Assembly: GCF_024166365.1 (NCBI RefSeq)
Contig: NC_064827.1
Span: 75,097,135-75,161,134, forward strand
Source of the DNA: Elephas maximus indicus
Taxonomy: Eukaryota; Chordata; Mammalia; Proboscidea; Elephantidae
Direction: 5' to 3'
Length of the DNA stretch: 64,000 nucleotides
The notes under the pieces are model-generated. The model made no database searches and had not been told where the DNA came from. It worked only from the letters and a program-made list of their open reading frames with translations. Below are positions 33,701 through 41,835 of the stretch, piece after piece. Position 1 is the first letter of the stretch, and every line of letters starts with the position of its first letter. The position numbers and the translations under genes are program-made.

Positions 33701-36700
33701 GCAGGAACCCTGTTGTAAAGAACTTGGTGAATAAAAAGTGCTCAAATTTGTCAGCAGCAGCAGCATGACAGCTACAATACTGACTTTTCATCAGTGGCCA
33801 ACATGGCTAGGAGACAGAATGGCTCCTTGAACAGAGGTCCATTAAGACGTGAAGCCTTGCAAATGCATGGAGACCATTCCTTAGCCCATAGATGCTTCTC
33901 TCCCTTCCTGGGGAAGGGCCAGGAAGGCAGAATATTAAGATGCTCTGGGCTTAGTGGCACAGGGGGTGGGAAAGGTGAGCTGATTTATTTGGAAGGTGAA
34001 GTTCTCCTTAGGGGTTTGTGGTGTGATGCATTTTAACCACCAGCAATTTAAAAACATTCTTAGGATGACCAGTTAGTCATCACTGGCCTGTGAGAGGACT
34101 CAGGAGCAGAGAACTGTAGCTGTTCTCTGTTTTCTGACCTGTTTAACAGGTATACTGACCTCCTGCCCTGTGCTGAGTGGGGCATGAGACACTGAGTAGT
34201 CACTGGTGAGCAGGACAGGGAACAGGACCCCTCTGGAGCATACAATTTAGGGGGAGACAGTTGTGCAACAAAGTGATGTATAAATAATTAAAATAAGGGT
34301 AAGATTGCTGTCTTTATTTTTCTGTATATTTGAATATCTCATAACAAAAGTATTTGTAAAATGATTCTGAGACCAAATAAGTTTGGGCAAAAGAAGATTT
34401 GCTAATGTCTTTGTCTTGGAGATCAGAGCGTGCTAGCATTAATATAGGCATTGAGAAATCTTGAAGAGACTCAACTTTTTCTAGTCTAACATTTCCCAAA
34501 TTTATTTGACTAGAGAAACCTTATTTCCATGTAACCCTTGAAAAAAAATAAAATTGAAGAAGTGCTAAGCCAAAACGAAACCTGTTGCCGTTGAGTTGAT
34601 TCTGACTCATAGCAACCCTATAGGACAGAGTAGAACTGCCCCATAGAGTTTCCAAGGCTGTAATCTTTTTTTTTTTCTTTTGGTAGCAACTTTTTATTTT
34701 TTTTAATTATGAAGCAAACACGTGCACTTCGTAAAGAAATTAAAACCATATACAAAGATATAAAAATCAAGATTTCTCACCCGTTCCCCAAGCCCTGGTC
34801 CTATACTCCAGAGGTAATATGGTTTCTTATACATCCTTCAAGAAGTTTTTATGAATCCATAAGCAAACACACACACACGTACATGTACGTATGTGTATAT
34901 ATACACACACACACAAACGTGTATAAGTATAAATATGTTCACATACTGCCTGACTGTTCTACACTTTGTTTTTTCCACTTAATGTGTCTCGAAGGTCTTT
35001 TTGTATCAGTCCATGTAGGTCTCCTTATTTCTTTCTAATGGTTGAATGGTAGTTCATTTTATAGGTTTGTCATTGTGACCGGCTTCCTCATGACAAATCT
35101 TTAACTTGTTTCCAGTGCTTAAACAATTCTGCAGTGAATATTTTAGTACACATATTTGAGCTTTGTGGTCAGATCTTTAAGGGCAAAGACATATGCATTT
35201 AAAATTTTGGTAGAAATTTTAAACTATCCTTTAAATATATTGCAGCAGTTTCCACTTTCATCAGCCATATATGCAAGTGCCTGTTTTGCCATATCCTTGC
35301 CAGCACTGGATTTTATCAGACTTTAATTTTTGCCAGCCTGATCATTTGCAAATTTAATTCTATTGTTGCTTTGCATTGATTATGAGAGATTGAGCATATT
35401 TTCATATGTTTATTGGCCTTTTGTATTTGTTTCTGTAAACTATTCACATCCTCTACCCATTTTTTTCAGTTGTTTATTTTTTTTGGTGGGGGCTTTAGGT
35501 GAAGGCTTACAGAGCATGTTAGTTTCTCTTTCAATAGTTTATACACAAATTGTTTTGTAGCATTGGTTGCAATCCTGCAATGTGTCAGCACTCTCCCTGT
35601 TGCCACCCTGAATTCCCCATTTCTATTTGTCTGGTTTTCCTGCCCCTTCCTTCCTTCTCATCTTTGCTTTTAGGCTGATGTTGCCCTTTTGGTCTCATAT
35701 AAGATGACTGTTCTAAGAAGCACTTTCCTCATGGGTATTATTGTTTATTTTATAGGCCCATCTACTATTTGGCTGAAAAGTGTTCTCTGGGAGTGGTTTC
35801 AGTTCCAAGTTAGAAGAGTATGTAAGGGCCATAGTCTCGGGGGCTCCTCCAATCTCTCTCAGACCAGTAAATCTAGTGTTTTTTATGAATTTTAATTTTG
35901 TTCTATTTTTTCCCCACTCTAACCAGGACCTTCTATTGTGATTCTGGTCAGAGTGGTTGATGGTGGTAGCCAGGCACCATCTAGTTCTTCTGGTCTTAGG
36001 CTACTGGAGGCTGTGGTTCCTGCGCTCCATTAGTCCTTTGGATTGATTGTTTCCTTGAGTCTTTGGTTTTCTTCACTTCCCTTTGCTTCAGATGGAAAGA
36101 GACGAATAGTTGTATCTTAGATGGCCACTCGTGAGCTTTGAGGACCCCAGATGCTACTCACCAAAGTAGGATGTAGAACATTGTCTTTATGAACTGTTAT
36201 ACCAGTTGAACTAGATGTCCCCCAAGTCTATGATCCTTGCCTTCAAGCCCAATAACTCAGCCTTGCGAGGTGATTGGCTATGTCTAGGATGTTTCCATGA
36301 CTGTGCCCCTGTGTGCTCTATTATATATATGAATGTACATACAGCACATACAAATTTGTGTGTAGAAATATCCATAGCCAAACCTAGATATGCACATGAG
36401 TATATGCCCATGGAAACCCTGGTGGTATAGTGGTTAAGAACTATGTCTACTAACCAAAAGGGCAGCAGTTCGAATCCATCAGATGTTCCTTGAAAACTAT
36501 GGGGCAGTTCCACTCTGTCCTATACAGTTGCTGTGAGTTGGAATCGACTCTTCGGCAATGGGTTTATATTCCCGTACGCCCTGTCATATCCATTCAGCAT
36601 ATCTGTCTACCTATATAAAAAAAAAAAAAAAAAAAAACCTGTATATCCACTCATAATTTCTTGTTTGTATCACTGTTGTTGCAGGATTGCATCTGCTATA

Positions 36701-39700
36701 GTGTTTAATGTCATTGCCTTTTATTCTTGTGTACCTCTCTCAGTGTCTTCTCTTGCCTTGGTCATGTTGTGTTGATTTCCCCCATATTGTGTACTGCAAG
36801 ACCGTAATCTTAACAGAAGCAGACTGTCACATCTTTCTTCTGCAGACCAACTAGTGGGTTCAAACCAGCAACCTTTCAGTTAGCAGCTGACCACTTAACC
36901 ACTGTGCCATCAGGGGTCCTTTGAAGAAGTGCTAGGAAGGAAAAATACAGGGGTGCAGTGAGAGCATGTAACGTAGGAACTTACCTGGTGAAGGGGGTGG
37001 TCAGGGCTGGGTATTTCATTTGAGCCTCAGTTGCCCTAGCTATAAAACAAGGAAAGTGAGCATGACCCTGCCTGTCATTTGCACAGAGCCGTGGTGGGTT
37101 TCCAATCCAGTCATGGGCGGCCTAAACTGGATGGAGTTTTATAGATGGTTTGGCCTGAATCTCTCATTTTAGACAAGAAACCAAGGTTCAGAGAGATGGA
37201 GTGACTTGCCTAAGATCCCACGGCAAAGTAGTTGTAGTCCTGGGGCTAGAACCAAGGATTCCTGATTTCCAGTCCAGTGCTTATTATTTTTGCTTCTTTA
37301 AAGAAAAGTTATTTAAAAAGTTTACAAATAGTAGAACATTGTATACCCATATATGACCATCAAAACAAACCGAAACTGTTGCCATTGAGTTGATTCAGAC
37401 TCATAGCGACCCTATAGGACAGAGTAGATCTGCCCCACAGGGTTTCCAAGGAGCAGCTGGTGGATTCGAACTGCCGACCTTTGATTAGCAGCCTGAGCTC
37501 TTAATCACTGTGCCACCAGGGCCCTGGGAACCCAGTAATCCAGTCATGTAGTTCAGAGGTTAATAAATGGTTAAAGGCATGGACCCAGCCTGCTGGAGTT
37601 CACATCTCAGTTCCACCTCTTACGGTACCTTCTTTTGTATGCTTGTTGGACAGGTAGGGAAACTGAGGCAGGCCTTAGTGTCCTCACTTGTAAACTGACA
37701 GTAATAATAGTACCTACCTTGTAGTGTTATTATGAAGACTAAATGACTTAATATGTGTAAAATGCCTAGAACTTTTGCTTAGACAATGCCTGGAACTTAG
37801 TGAGTGAATAATATTTTCTTTATGAAATTGCAATACCAGAGGATATACATTTTTATCCTCTTTTATCATATGACATTCATCACTTTTCCTTTGTGGCTGT
37901 GTGAAGTGGCTGTGTCATGACCTCCAGTTTGCTCCGTCTGGTTGGACATTTTGCATGCAGCCATTGGTTTGATGTTATTTAAAAAAATACCATGATGGAC
38001 ATCTTTGGGCATGAAGCTTTTGTCTTTTGGGTGGCTTCCTTAGAGTCCTAGGAGGGGACTTGCTAAGGCCAAATGGGTTTTCTTGATGAAAAAGATTCTG
38101 GGGAAGAGTGTTTATGAGAAAAAACACAGCTTGCAGGGCCAGTTGGTGCAGGAAGAAGGGGCAAATAGCAGTGTGGACTTGTGCTTCCTTATCCACCCAG
38201 GACTTTTCTGGTACCCACTATGCATCAGGCTGGGGCACCTGGCCTGGTGTTGTGTCCTGGTGATTCCATACCTGAGCTGGGTCTCATTGTCCCAAGGACA
38301 GATCTCTGACAACTACAGAGCTATTATGGGTAAGAGCAAGGATTGAAGGGAGACAGAGAGGGCTTCCAATTTAAGAAGGTGGGTAGAGTAGATCACCTCC
38401 TTCCACCTTGCATCTGCTGTAGAATCCCAGCCTGTTAGAACCCCAAGAGGCCACAGAGATCATGTTCAGTTCCCTGGTTGTACAGGTGGGGAAACTGAAG
38501 CAAGCCCAGAGGAAAGGGACTAGCCCATGGTCACTTCTTGACTGGTCAGTAGCAGAACCAGAACTGAAAGCTACGTCCAGTGCTCTTTCCACTGCACCAC
38601 AGTTGCTTACCTGCTTACTCACCTGTTTGTTCATTTATTCATTCACTGGCTGACTTATCAGAATAATGTGGTAGGTGAGAGGATGGATTCTGTATGGCAG
38701 GCAGTCCTGGATTCCACTCTCGGCTTGGCCTCTAGATGACCTTGGCCAAGTGACTTCAACACTCTGAGCCTGTTTTTTAATTCTACAAAAATGGGGATAA
38801 TGATAGTTCCTGCCTACTTGGCTTATCATGAGGATAACCCGTGATGGTACATTTAGAGGTTCCTGGCACATAGTAAGAGGTCCATAAATATTAGCTGCTA
38901 TAAACTCAACATAGATTACTGATCTTTTTTCTTTGCCAGTCCTGGTACCAGGCTCTGGGGACACAGAGATGACTTCGATTAGGGTCTCTGCCCTCAGTTA
39001 CCTCTTGGAAAGGGACTTGCTAAGATACCTGGGAGAGAACCCTGGTGAAACCCTACTTACGGTGAAAAACAAACCCTAACACAAAGCCCCAGAGCAGCCT
39101 GACTCTTAGCTGAGTTGTTGAATTTTCATCCAGGAGATTCCCAGCTCCTCAGATCCAGTAAAGCAGACAAGGCAGTTGTGGAAGATGTGGTCGTTGTTTC
39201 CAAACCTACTGTTAGGGAAAATGCCTGGAGAGTAGCAAACAGCCAGCAGCTGACCACTCCCAGCCCTTCCTAAGGTCTTAGAACCCCAGATCAATGAGCA
39301 ATGCCCCCCCACCCCAGGGGCTCCCCACTTCAGCTACCACAGTTGCATAGGTGCACTCACTGGCTTGCATGCGCACAGGTCAGGACAGTAGCAAGGGAGT
39401 GGCACCAAGGCTCCAGCCTTCCTCATCCTGCTGTGTGTTCTTGGACAAGTCAATTCCTCTCTCTGAGCACCTCAGGGGGCTTTCTTCATCAGTCATTCTA
39501 AGGACCAAAGACAGTCTCACCAGTACAGATTTCTGTAGGCCAGACAGGGAAGGACCACCCCTCACTCTACTCCCCCAGCCAGGAGAGCATGCTGGGGGTG
39601 GTCTTGGAAGCGCTCTACTTATTTGCAAGCACCCAGAAGAGGTGATAGGCTTCCTTTGGGCAGAAGGCCAGGGAAAATGTGCTTTCTTCTTCTGGGGAGA

Positions 39701-41835
39701 GAGCTTTGTTCCCTGACTTCACAGGGCTGTTTCTCCCTCCTTACTCCAAGATTCTCGCCGCAGCTGTGCTTTTAATTGAGCCCAAATTGTGTCAGGCCAC
39801 CAAAATGACTGGTTTGAGGCTGCAGGGGCCTGTGGCGGGGTAGTTCCCAGGGAAGGGTTGGGCCAGGAGCTGGCCCTACCCACCCTTGCCTGAGACACTA
39901 GGAAGACAGGCAGATGCAAACACATCTGGAAATGCACAAATGGACATCCCAGAATCCCTAGAATTCCCCAGGCCGTTTGTTTTATGGGGAGGCTTATGGA
40001 GGGTGTTTTCCTCATCCAAAGGGAAGTGAAGGGGCCCTCCATTGTGGGCTTTTTTTCTTGGGGAGGTACAAACCCCCACAGTAGCCTGATTTCCTAGACT
40101 TCTCCCCAAAGTACTTCACAGACCTCTGGGTACAGCTGAGTCTGTCTGTGCAGTTAGATGGGTGGATGTTCATGTGTGTGGGGCTGTGTAAGTCAGTTTC
40201 TTCGTATGTACAAGTGTGAACAGGCATGTGTGCATAGGTATGTGCATGGATGTGTGCATGTATCTGTGCCCAAGGAAAAATGAAAGTAAACACATATTTT
40301 CTTTCCTTGGCGTTATTTGAGCACCAAGCTCAGTTCTAATTCTGTCCCCGCCCCACCTCACTCATAAATGGATATTTGGATGTGGCAGGTTGGGAGAACG
40401 AATCTGTGCAAGGGGAAGCCAGGCCCACGCTATAACCTCCTAGGCCTTGATTTAATAGGGCAGCTGTTCCCACTCTGCCCACCTCCGCCCTGACACCTGA
40501 AATCCAGTGGCCCAGAATACACAGTGGCTTCTCCAACTGTTGGTGGCAGGCATGAGGATCGGTGTTTGTTTGTTTTTAGATAACTATTTATTGACTGATA
40601 CCTATGTGTTCTTTACATCATTCTCGTATTTCCCAGACTTACTGACCTCAAAACACATTAAAAATTATACCAACAAGAACTCGTGGAATCTATCTTTAAT
40701 GGGTACTTAAAGGTGACCGCCAAAAAAAAAAAAAAAAGGTTTCTCAAACAATCACTGTGAAAAACGGTGAAGATTTGGTTCTGGAACTGTGCTGGCCAGT
40801 AGAAATATGTAAGCCACATATTTAATTAAAAATTTTCTAGTTGTTCTGTGTCATCTTGTTGATCCAACTGACAGCGACTCTTTAGGACAGAGTAGAACTG
40901 CCCCATAGGGTTTCCTAGGCTGTAATCTTCATGGGAGCAGATCGTCAGGTCTTTCAAGTCTTTTCTCCTGGAGAGCTGCTGGTGGGTTCAAACTTCAGAT
41001 CTTTCAGTTAGCAGTGAAGCACTTAACCGTTGTTTTACCAAGGCTTCTTAAATTTTCTTGTAGCCACATTCGAAAAGTAAAAAGAAACCATTACATTTAA
41101 TAGTATATTTTATTTAATTTAATATACCTAGAATATTATCTTTTCAACATGTATTCAATATAAAAATAATTCTTGAGATTATTCTACGTTCTTTTTTTCA
41201 TACTAAGCCTTCACATGTGGTATGTATTTTCACCCATAAACTAGTCACATTTCAGATGTGACTAGTGGCTACGGTCCACACGGGAGAATGCAGCTCAGTT
41301 CTCAAAACAAAAGAGAAATTTGGTAACAGCCAATTAGAGAAAGTGAAATTTTTATTTTATTTTATTAAGAACAAAATATTGCCAATCTCCCCCCTAACCT
41401 TCCACAAAACACTGATTATTATCTCACAGAAACAACGGAGCTCTGAGTTAAACAGTCTGGGGAATGCTCTGCTATCGCCATCCTTCCTTCACCCTCCACC
41501 CTCTGTCTGCCTTCCCCTAACCAGCCCTTCCCTCCGCCCCGCTGCAGGTCTGGTTTCAGAACGCCCGGGCCAAGTTCAGGCGCAACCTCTTACGGCAGGA
41601 AAATACGGGCGTGGACAAGTCGACGGATGCGGCGCTGCAGACTGGGACACCGTCGGGCCCTGCCTCGGAGCTCTCCAACGCCTCGCTCAGCCCCTCGAGC
41701 ACGCCCACCACCCTCACAGACTTGACTAGCCCTACCCTGCCAACTGTGACGTCCGTCTTAACTTCTGTGCCTGGCAACCTGGAGGGCCACGAGCCTCACA
41801 GCCCCTCACAAACGACTCTTACCAACCTTTTCTAA
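18631..41835 (+). CDS. LHX2: LHX2, LIM/homeobox transcription factor, complete coding region in five exons
   Basis: The joined exons 18631-18750, 20265-20467, 21366-21769, 27785-27990 and 41548-41835 give 406 residues, the length I know for mammalian LHX2. LIM domain 1 spans about residues 53-105 with ligands C53, C56, H74, C77, C80, C83, C102 and D105. LIM domain 2 spans about 115-168 with C115, C118, H137, C140, C143, C146, C165 and H168. A run of ten alanines (187-196) and a basic AT-hook-like segment KGRPRKRK follow. The homeodomain is residues 266-325 with WFQN at 313-316 (W48 and N51 of the fold). The C-terminus is Ser/Thr/Pro-rich. The protein acts in the nucleus: it binds TAATTA-type sites and recruits LDB1 through the LIM domains. 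The frame is intact, every intron is GT-AG, and an in-frame stop at 18568 with no ATG after it fixes the start. The close paralogue LHX9 is excluded by the N-terminus and C-terminal tail. Confidence 0.98.
18751..20264 (+). other. LHX2: LHX2 intron 1
   Basis: The intron is 1514 bases long, GT-AG, and phase 0. The first 700 bases are CpG-rich and the rest is ordinary unique sequence. I see no transposable element in it. A long open frame on the minus strand (18423-19289) overlaps it and exon 1 but has only the composition of CpG-island DNA. Confidence 0.9.
20265..20467 (+). CDS. LHX2: LHX2 coding exon 2 (residues 41-107, LIM domain 1)
   Basis: The acceptor is CCTCCGCAG|ACC and the donor is TACAG|GTAGCC, leaving two bases of the codon for R108. 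The exon contains all of LIM domain 1. The first zinc site is C53, C56, H74 and C77, and the second is C80, C83, C102 and D105, with the spacing C-x2-C-x17-H-x2-C-x2-C-x2-C-x18-C-x2-D typical of LIM-homeodomain proteins. LIM1 is the main docking surface for LDB1 in this family. The exon lies in a GC-rich block continuous with the CpG-rich gene body. Confidence 0.96.
20468..21365 (+). other. LHX2: LHX2 intron 2
   Basis: The intron is 898 bases long, GT-AG, and interrupts the codon for R108. It is unique sequence with a T14-type homopolymer near 21160-21175 and no recognisable mobile element. Confidence 0.9.
21366..21769 (+). CDS. LHX2: LHX2 coding exon 3 (LIM domain 2, Ala tract, basic linker)
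   Basis: The acceptor is CCCTACAG|GCGG and the donor is GCTG|GTGAGT; the exon begins in phase 2 and ends in phase 1. It encodes LIM domain 2 (ligands from C115 to H168), then a linker with ten consecutive alanines (187-196, mixed GCN codons) and KGRPRKRKSPGPG. The basic stretch resembles an AT-hook core and probably also serves as a nuclear localisation signal; that role is inference. The codons are strongly GC-rich, like exons 1 and 2. The exon is inside a CpG-rich block of about 0.5 kb. Confidence 0.96.
21990..24710. promoter_or_regulatory. CpG-rich first half of intron 3
   Basis: CpG-rich patches at about 22030-22680, 22970-23560 and 24330-24700 extend the island-like composition past exon 3. 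No protein is recognisable. Long C-runs near 22563 and 23123 give the minus strand G-quadruplex potential. Confidence 0.55.
24722..24925. promoter_or_regulatory. Candidate intronic enhancer, AT-rich block in intron 3
   Basis: Within GC-rich intron 3 there is an abrupt block of about 200 bases rich in homeodomain-like cores: GTAATTAC, CATTATTTAG, GGGTTAATAAC, TAAATTATTCATG and CCTAATTGAG. It is bounded by CpG-rich DNA on the left and a GA-run on the right, and matches no repeat I know. Composition and motif density suggest a conserved enhancer; conservation itself is not visible here. Confidence 0.5.
26086..26460. mobile_element. Palindromic DNA-transposon-like remnant carrying an AfroSINE
   Basis: The left arm (GTTGTCAAATAAAATGCAGG, then TTCAGATAAACAAATAAAG) and the right arm (CTAAAAAATTATTTGTTC, then GAAATTCAAATTGAGCAGGA) are inverted relatives. 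The arms resemble a common mammalian repeat whose name I cannot fix. An AfroSINE interrupts the right part. Confidence 0.55.
26198..26347 (+). mobile_element. AfroSINE, plus orientation
   Basis: The copy runs from AGAGCCCTGGTGGCTCAGTG to GCTTGATGGTAAT. It is flanked by GTCTTTTACTAAAA (26184-26197) and GTCTTTTTACTAAAA (26348-26362). It is the first lineage-specific SINE downstream of 4.5 kb and lies in intron 3. Confidence 0.9.
26745..26965 (+). mobile_element. MIR SINE
   Basis: GTGTGGCCATGTGCAAGTGG is followed by CTTCCTCATCTCTAAAATGG in the sense MIR order. Confidence 0.7.
26985..27165 (+). mobile_element. MIR SINE
   Basis: GAGCACTTAACATCCCTGAG and CCATTTGCTAAACTGGGAAA mark a sense MIR directly after the preceding copy. 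Confidence 0.65.
27285..27500 (+). mobile_element. MIR SINE
   Basis: TCAGTCAAGTAACTTGTGTC and AACATGTGTAAAAAGGGGAA mark a third sense MIR. Confidence 0.65.
27525..27700 (+). mobile_element. MIR SINE
   Basis: GTTTGAATCTCGAATCCTGC (tRNA-like box B) and CAGTTTCCCCATCTATAAAT mark a fourth sense MIR ending about 85 bases before exon 4. Confidence 0.7.
27785..27990 (+). CDS. LHX2: LHX2 coding exon 4 (linker and homeodomain helices 1 to early 3)
   Basis: The acceptor is CTTCCCTAG|CG and the donor is CTCCAG|GTCAGC; the exon ends in phase 0 after Q311. It encodes the acidic linker and the homeodomain N-terminal arm (TKRMRTSF), helices 1 and 2, and the first turn of helix 3. The junction with exon 5 falls inside the recognition helix just before V312-W313-F314. 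That split is shared by LIM-homeodomain genes as far as I recall. Upstream, four MIR fragments lie back to back in the last kilobase of intron 3. Confidence 0.96.
28100..28560 (+). repeat. Pyrimidine-rich stretches in intron 4
   Basis: Two C/T-rich runs at about 28100-28260 and 28400-28550 are dominated by TTTCT and CTCT words, including a T12-type run. They generate spurious Phe/Ser/Leu-rich frames. Confidence 0.6.
28865..29030 (+). mobile_element. MIR SINE
   Basis: GGGCAAGTCACTTAACTCCT, CCTCATCTGTAAAATGGGCA and CAGTGCCTGACACTTA appear in sense order. Confidence 0.8.
29032..29156 (-). mobile_element. AfroSINE-family fragment, minus orientation
   Basis: GTCATCAAGTTGATTCTGAC and AATAGATCACCAGGCCTTTT match the antisense body of a longer AfroSINE variant. 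It is cut off where the next copy begins in the opposite orientation. Confidence 0.8.
29158..29330 (+). mobile_element. AfroSINE, plus orientation
   Basis: The copy runs from GCCCTGATGGCACACTGGTT to a (TTG)n/T-rich tail. It stands head to head with the fragment on its left. Confidence 0.9.
29358..29514 (+). mobile_element. AfroSINE, plus orientation
   Basis: The copy runs from GGAAACCCTGGTGGCATAGT to AGGCAACGGGTTTT, with GAACAATT-like words on both flanks. Confidence 0.9.
29690..30200. promoter_or_regulatory. CpG-enriched promoter-like block in intron 4
   Basis: Between SINE-rich flanks lies about 500 bases with many CpGs. The core has a CRE half-site GTGACGCA (30013-30020), a CCAAT box in AGCCAATGGGGCG (30042-30046) and a GC box CCGCCCC (30072-30078). 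No TATA box is seen. It could be an internal promoter on either strand or an enhancer. Confidence 0.45.
30445..30650 (+). mobile_element. MIR SINE
   Basis: GACCTGGGTTCCTTAGG and TTTTCCCATCTGTAAAATGG mark a sense MIR. Confidence 0.7.
30655..31140. other. Intronic sequence with a diverged L2-like patch
   Basis: The part at 30760-30850 (TGTTAAGCACCTATTGGCAC) resembles antisense L2. I recognise nothing in the remainder. Confidence 0.4.
31184..31378 (+). mobile_element. AfroSINE, plus orientation, longer variant
   Basis: The copy begins AGTCCCCAGGTGGCACAAAT and contains AAGATCACAGCCATTGAAAA, a segment absent from the shorter variant. A second copy of the same type follows directly. Confidence 0.85.
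31381..31586 (+). mobile_element. AfroSINE, plus orientation, longer variant
   Basis: The copy begins GAGGTCCCTAGGTGGCACAA and ends with CGATGGCAATGGGTTTATTA. The pair shares one TATCAGG duplication at its outer edges (31177-31183 and 31587-31593), so it may have arrived as a dimer. Confidence 0.85.
31687..31853 (-). mobile_element. AfroSINE, minus orientation
   Basis: The copy runs from AAAAAGAAACCAAACCTGTT to CCACTAAGGCTCCA, flanked by TAGATGAGGAC (31676-31686) and TAGATGAGAAC (31854-31864). Confidence 0.9.
32028..32232 (+). mobile_element. AfroSINE with RTE-type tail
   Basis: The head AGGAGCCCTGGTGGCACAAA and a longer-variant body end in CAGCACCTAACAACAA. That tail is the same as the 3' end of the RTE LINE seen at 47975, which supports RTE-driven mobilisation. 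Confidence 0.85.
32330..32510 (-). mobile_element. MIR SINE
   Basis: CAGTTTGCAAAGCGTTGTCT and CATTTTACAGATGAGACACT are in antisense MIR order. Confidence 0.65.
32585..32800 (+). mobile_element. MIR SINE
   Basis: TTACTAGCTGTGTGATTTGG and TGGGAAGAATAATAGTTCCT are in sense MIR order. Confidence 0.7.
32866..32879 (-). promoter_or_regulatory. CTCF-type motif in intron 4
   Basis: The minus strand reads CCTGCAGGGGGCGC, a good match to the core CTCF consensus. Occupancy is not predictable from sequence. Confidence 0.5.
32994..33080 (+). repeat. Degenerate (GT)n/(GTGCAT)n microsatellite
   Basis: Alternating TGTGCG, GTGCATGT and TGTGTG words extend over about 85 bases. Confidence 0.85.
33165..33590. 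mobile_element. Two MIR SINEs in opposite orientation
   Basis: A sense MIR at 33165-33375 (CACTTACTAAGTGACCCTGG) is followed by an antisense MIR at 33415-33590 (TTTGCAGATGAGGAGACTGA). A CACA/CATA microsatellite lies between them. Confidence 0.75.
33590..34550. other. Intronic sequence without recognisable gene
   Basis: The part at 34140-34290 (CCTGCCCTGTGCTGAGTGGG) looks like antisense L2. The rest is unique to my eye. Confidence 0.45.
34668..36796 (-). mobile_element. Stacked L1 3' ends, minus orientation, inside an AfroSINE
   Basis: A T-run at the left marks the poly(A) end of an antisense L1. The first part (to about 35464) resembles an older L1 3' region. A second T-rich start at 35470 opens a different L1 3' UTR with GATGCTACTCACCAAAGTAG, a sequence I associate with afrotherian L1. 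The element contains its own AfroSINE at 36410-36564 and an A-run at about 36618-36638. Confidence 0.7.
36410..36564 (+). mobile_element. AfroSINE nested inside L1
   Basis: The copy begins TGGAAACCCTGGTGGTATAG and ends CGGCAATGGGTT, with TATATGCCC and TATATTCCC as imperfect flanking repeats. Confidence 0.85.
37015..37300. mobile_element. MIR fragments
   Basis: A short sense piece (37015-37080) precedes an antisense MIR (37160-37290) with GACAAGAAACCAAGGTTCAG and GTGACTTGCCTAAGATCCCA. Confidence 0.6.
37361..37525 (-). mobile_element. AfroSINE, minus orientation
   Basis: The copy runs from ACCGAAACTGTTGCCATTGA to the tRNA-like head ending GTGCCACCAGGGCCC. Confidence 0.9.
37555..37815 (+). mobile_element. 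MIR SINE
   Basis: TCACATCTCAGTTCCACCTC and CTCACTTGTAAACTGACAGT are in sense order, ending ACAATGCCTGGAACTTAGTG. Confidence 0.7.
38415..38910. mobile_element. Two MIR SINEs in opposite orientation
   Basis: An antisense MIR (38415-38610, GGTGGGGAAACTGAAGCAAG) is followed by a sense MIR (38665-38910, GACCTTGGCCAAGTGACTTC). Confidence 0.7.
38920..40780. other. Intron 4 sequence, mostly unique
   Basis: A diverged L2-like patch lies near 38930-39010 and a GTGTGCATG-type simple repeat at about 40160-40265. An A-run lies at about 40721-40736. I recognise no gene. The part at 39700-40120 is G/C-moderate and unique. Confidence 0.45.
40785..41290. mobile_element. Ancient mammalian repeat split by an AfroSINE
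   Basis: GTAGAAATATGTAAGCCACA, then TTTTCTTGTAGCCACATTCG and GTGACTAGTGGCTACGG resemble an old mammal-wide repeat whose family name I cannot fix. It contains a perfect hairpin at 41240-41266. Confidence 0.5.
40839..41048 (-). mobile_element. AfroSINE, minus orientation, diverged
   Basis: TAGGACAGAGTAGAACTGCC and the degraded head AACCGTTGTTTTACCAAGGC identify it. AAATTTTCT occurs on both sides as the target duplication. Confidence 0.85.
41548..41835 (+). CDS. LHX2: LHX2 coding exon 5 (recognition helix and C-terminus)
   Basis: The acceptor is CCGCTGCAG|GTC and the exon opens with VWFQNARAKFRR, the DNA-contacting part of homeodomain helix 3 including N51 of the fold (N316). The remaining residues form a Ser/Thr/Pro-rich tail ending TLTNLF, and the stop is TAA at 41833-41835. 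The exon is preceded by a pyrimidine-rich acceptor region and followed directly by the 3' UTR. The C-terminal residues separate LHX2 from LHX9. Confidence 0.97.
   Translation, partial: VWFQNARAKFRRNLLRQENTGVDKSTDAALQTGTPSGPASELSNASLSPSSTPTTLTDLTSPTLPTVTSVLTSVPGNLEGHEPHSPSQTTLTNLF

Larger units (their letters stand above)
34568..36920 (-). mobile_element. AfroSINE split by nested L1 sequence
   Basis: The SINE halves are 34568-34652 and 36812-36920, in minus orientation. The outer duplication TTGAAGAAGTGCTA is at 34554-34567 and 36921-36934. Inside the SINE the word CAAGRCYGTAATCTT occurs at 34653-34667 and 36797-36811 as the duplication made by an L1 insertion. Confidence 0.85.
27991..41547 (+). 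other. LHX2: LHX2 intron 4
   Basis: The intron is 13557 bases long, GT-AG and phase 0. It is the repeat-rich part of the gene: eleven AfroSINE copies, many MIRs, and stacked L1 3' ends nested inside one SINE (34568-36920). A CpG-enriched block with CCAAT and GC boxes at 29690-30200 stands out from the repeats. A CTCF-like motif lies at 32866-32879. Confidence 0.9.
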
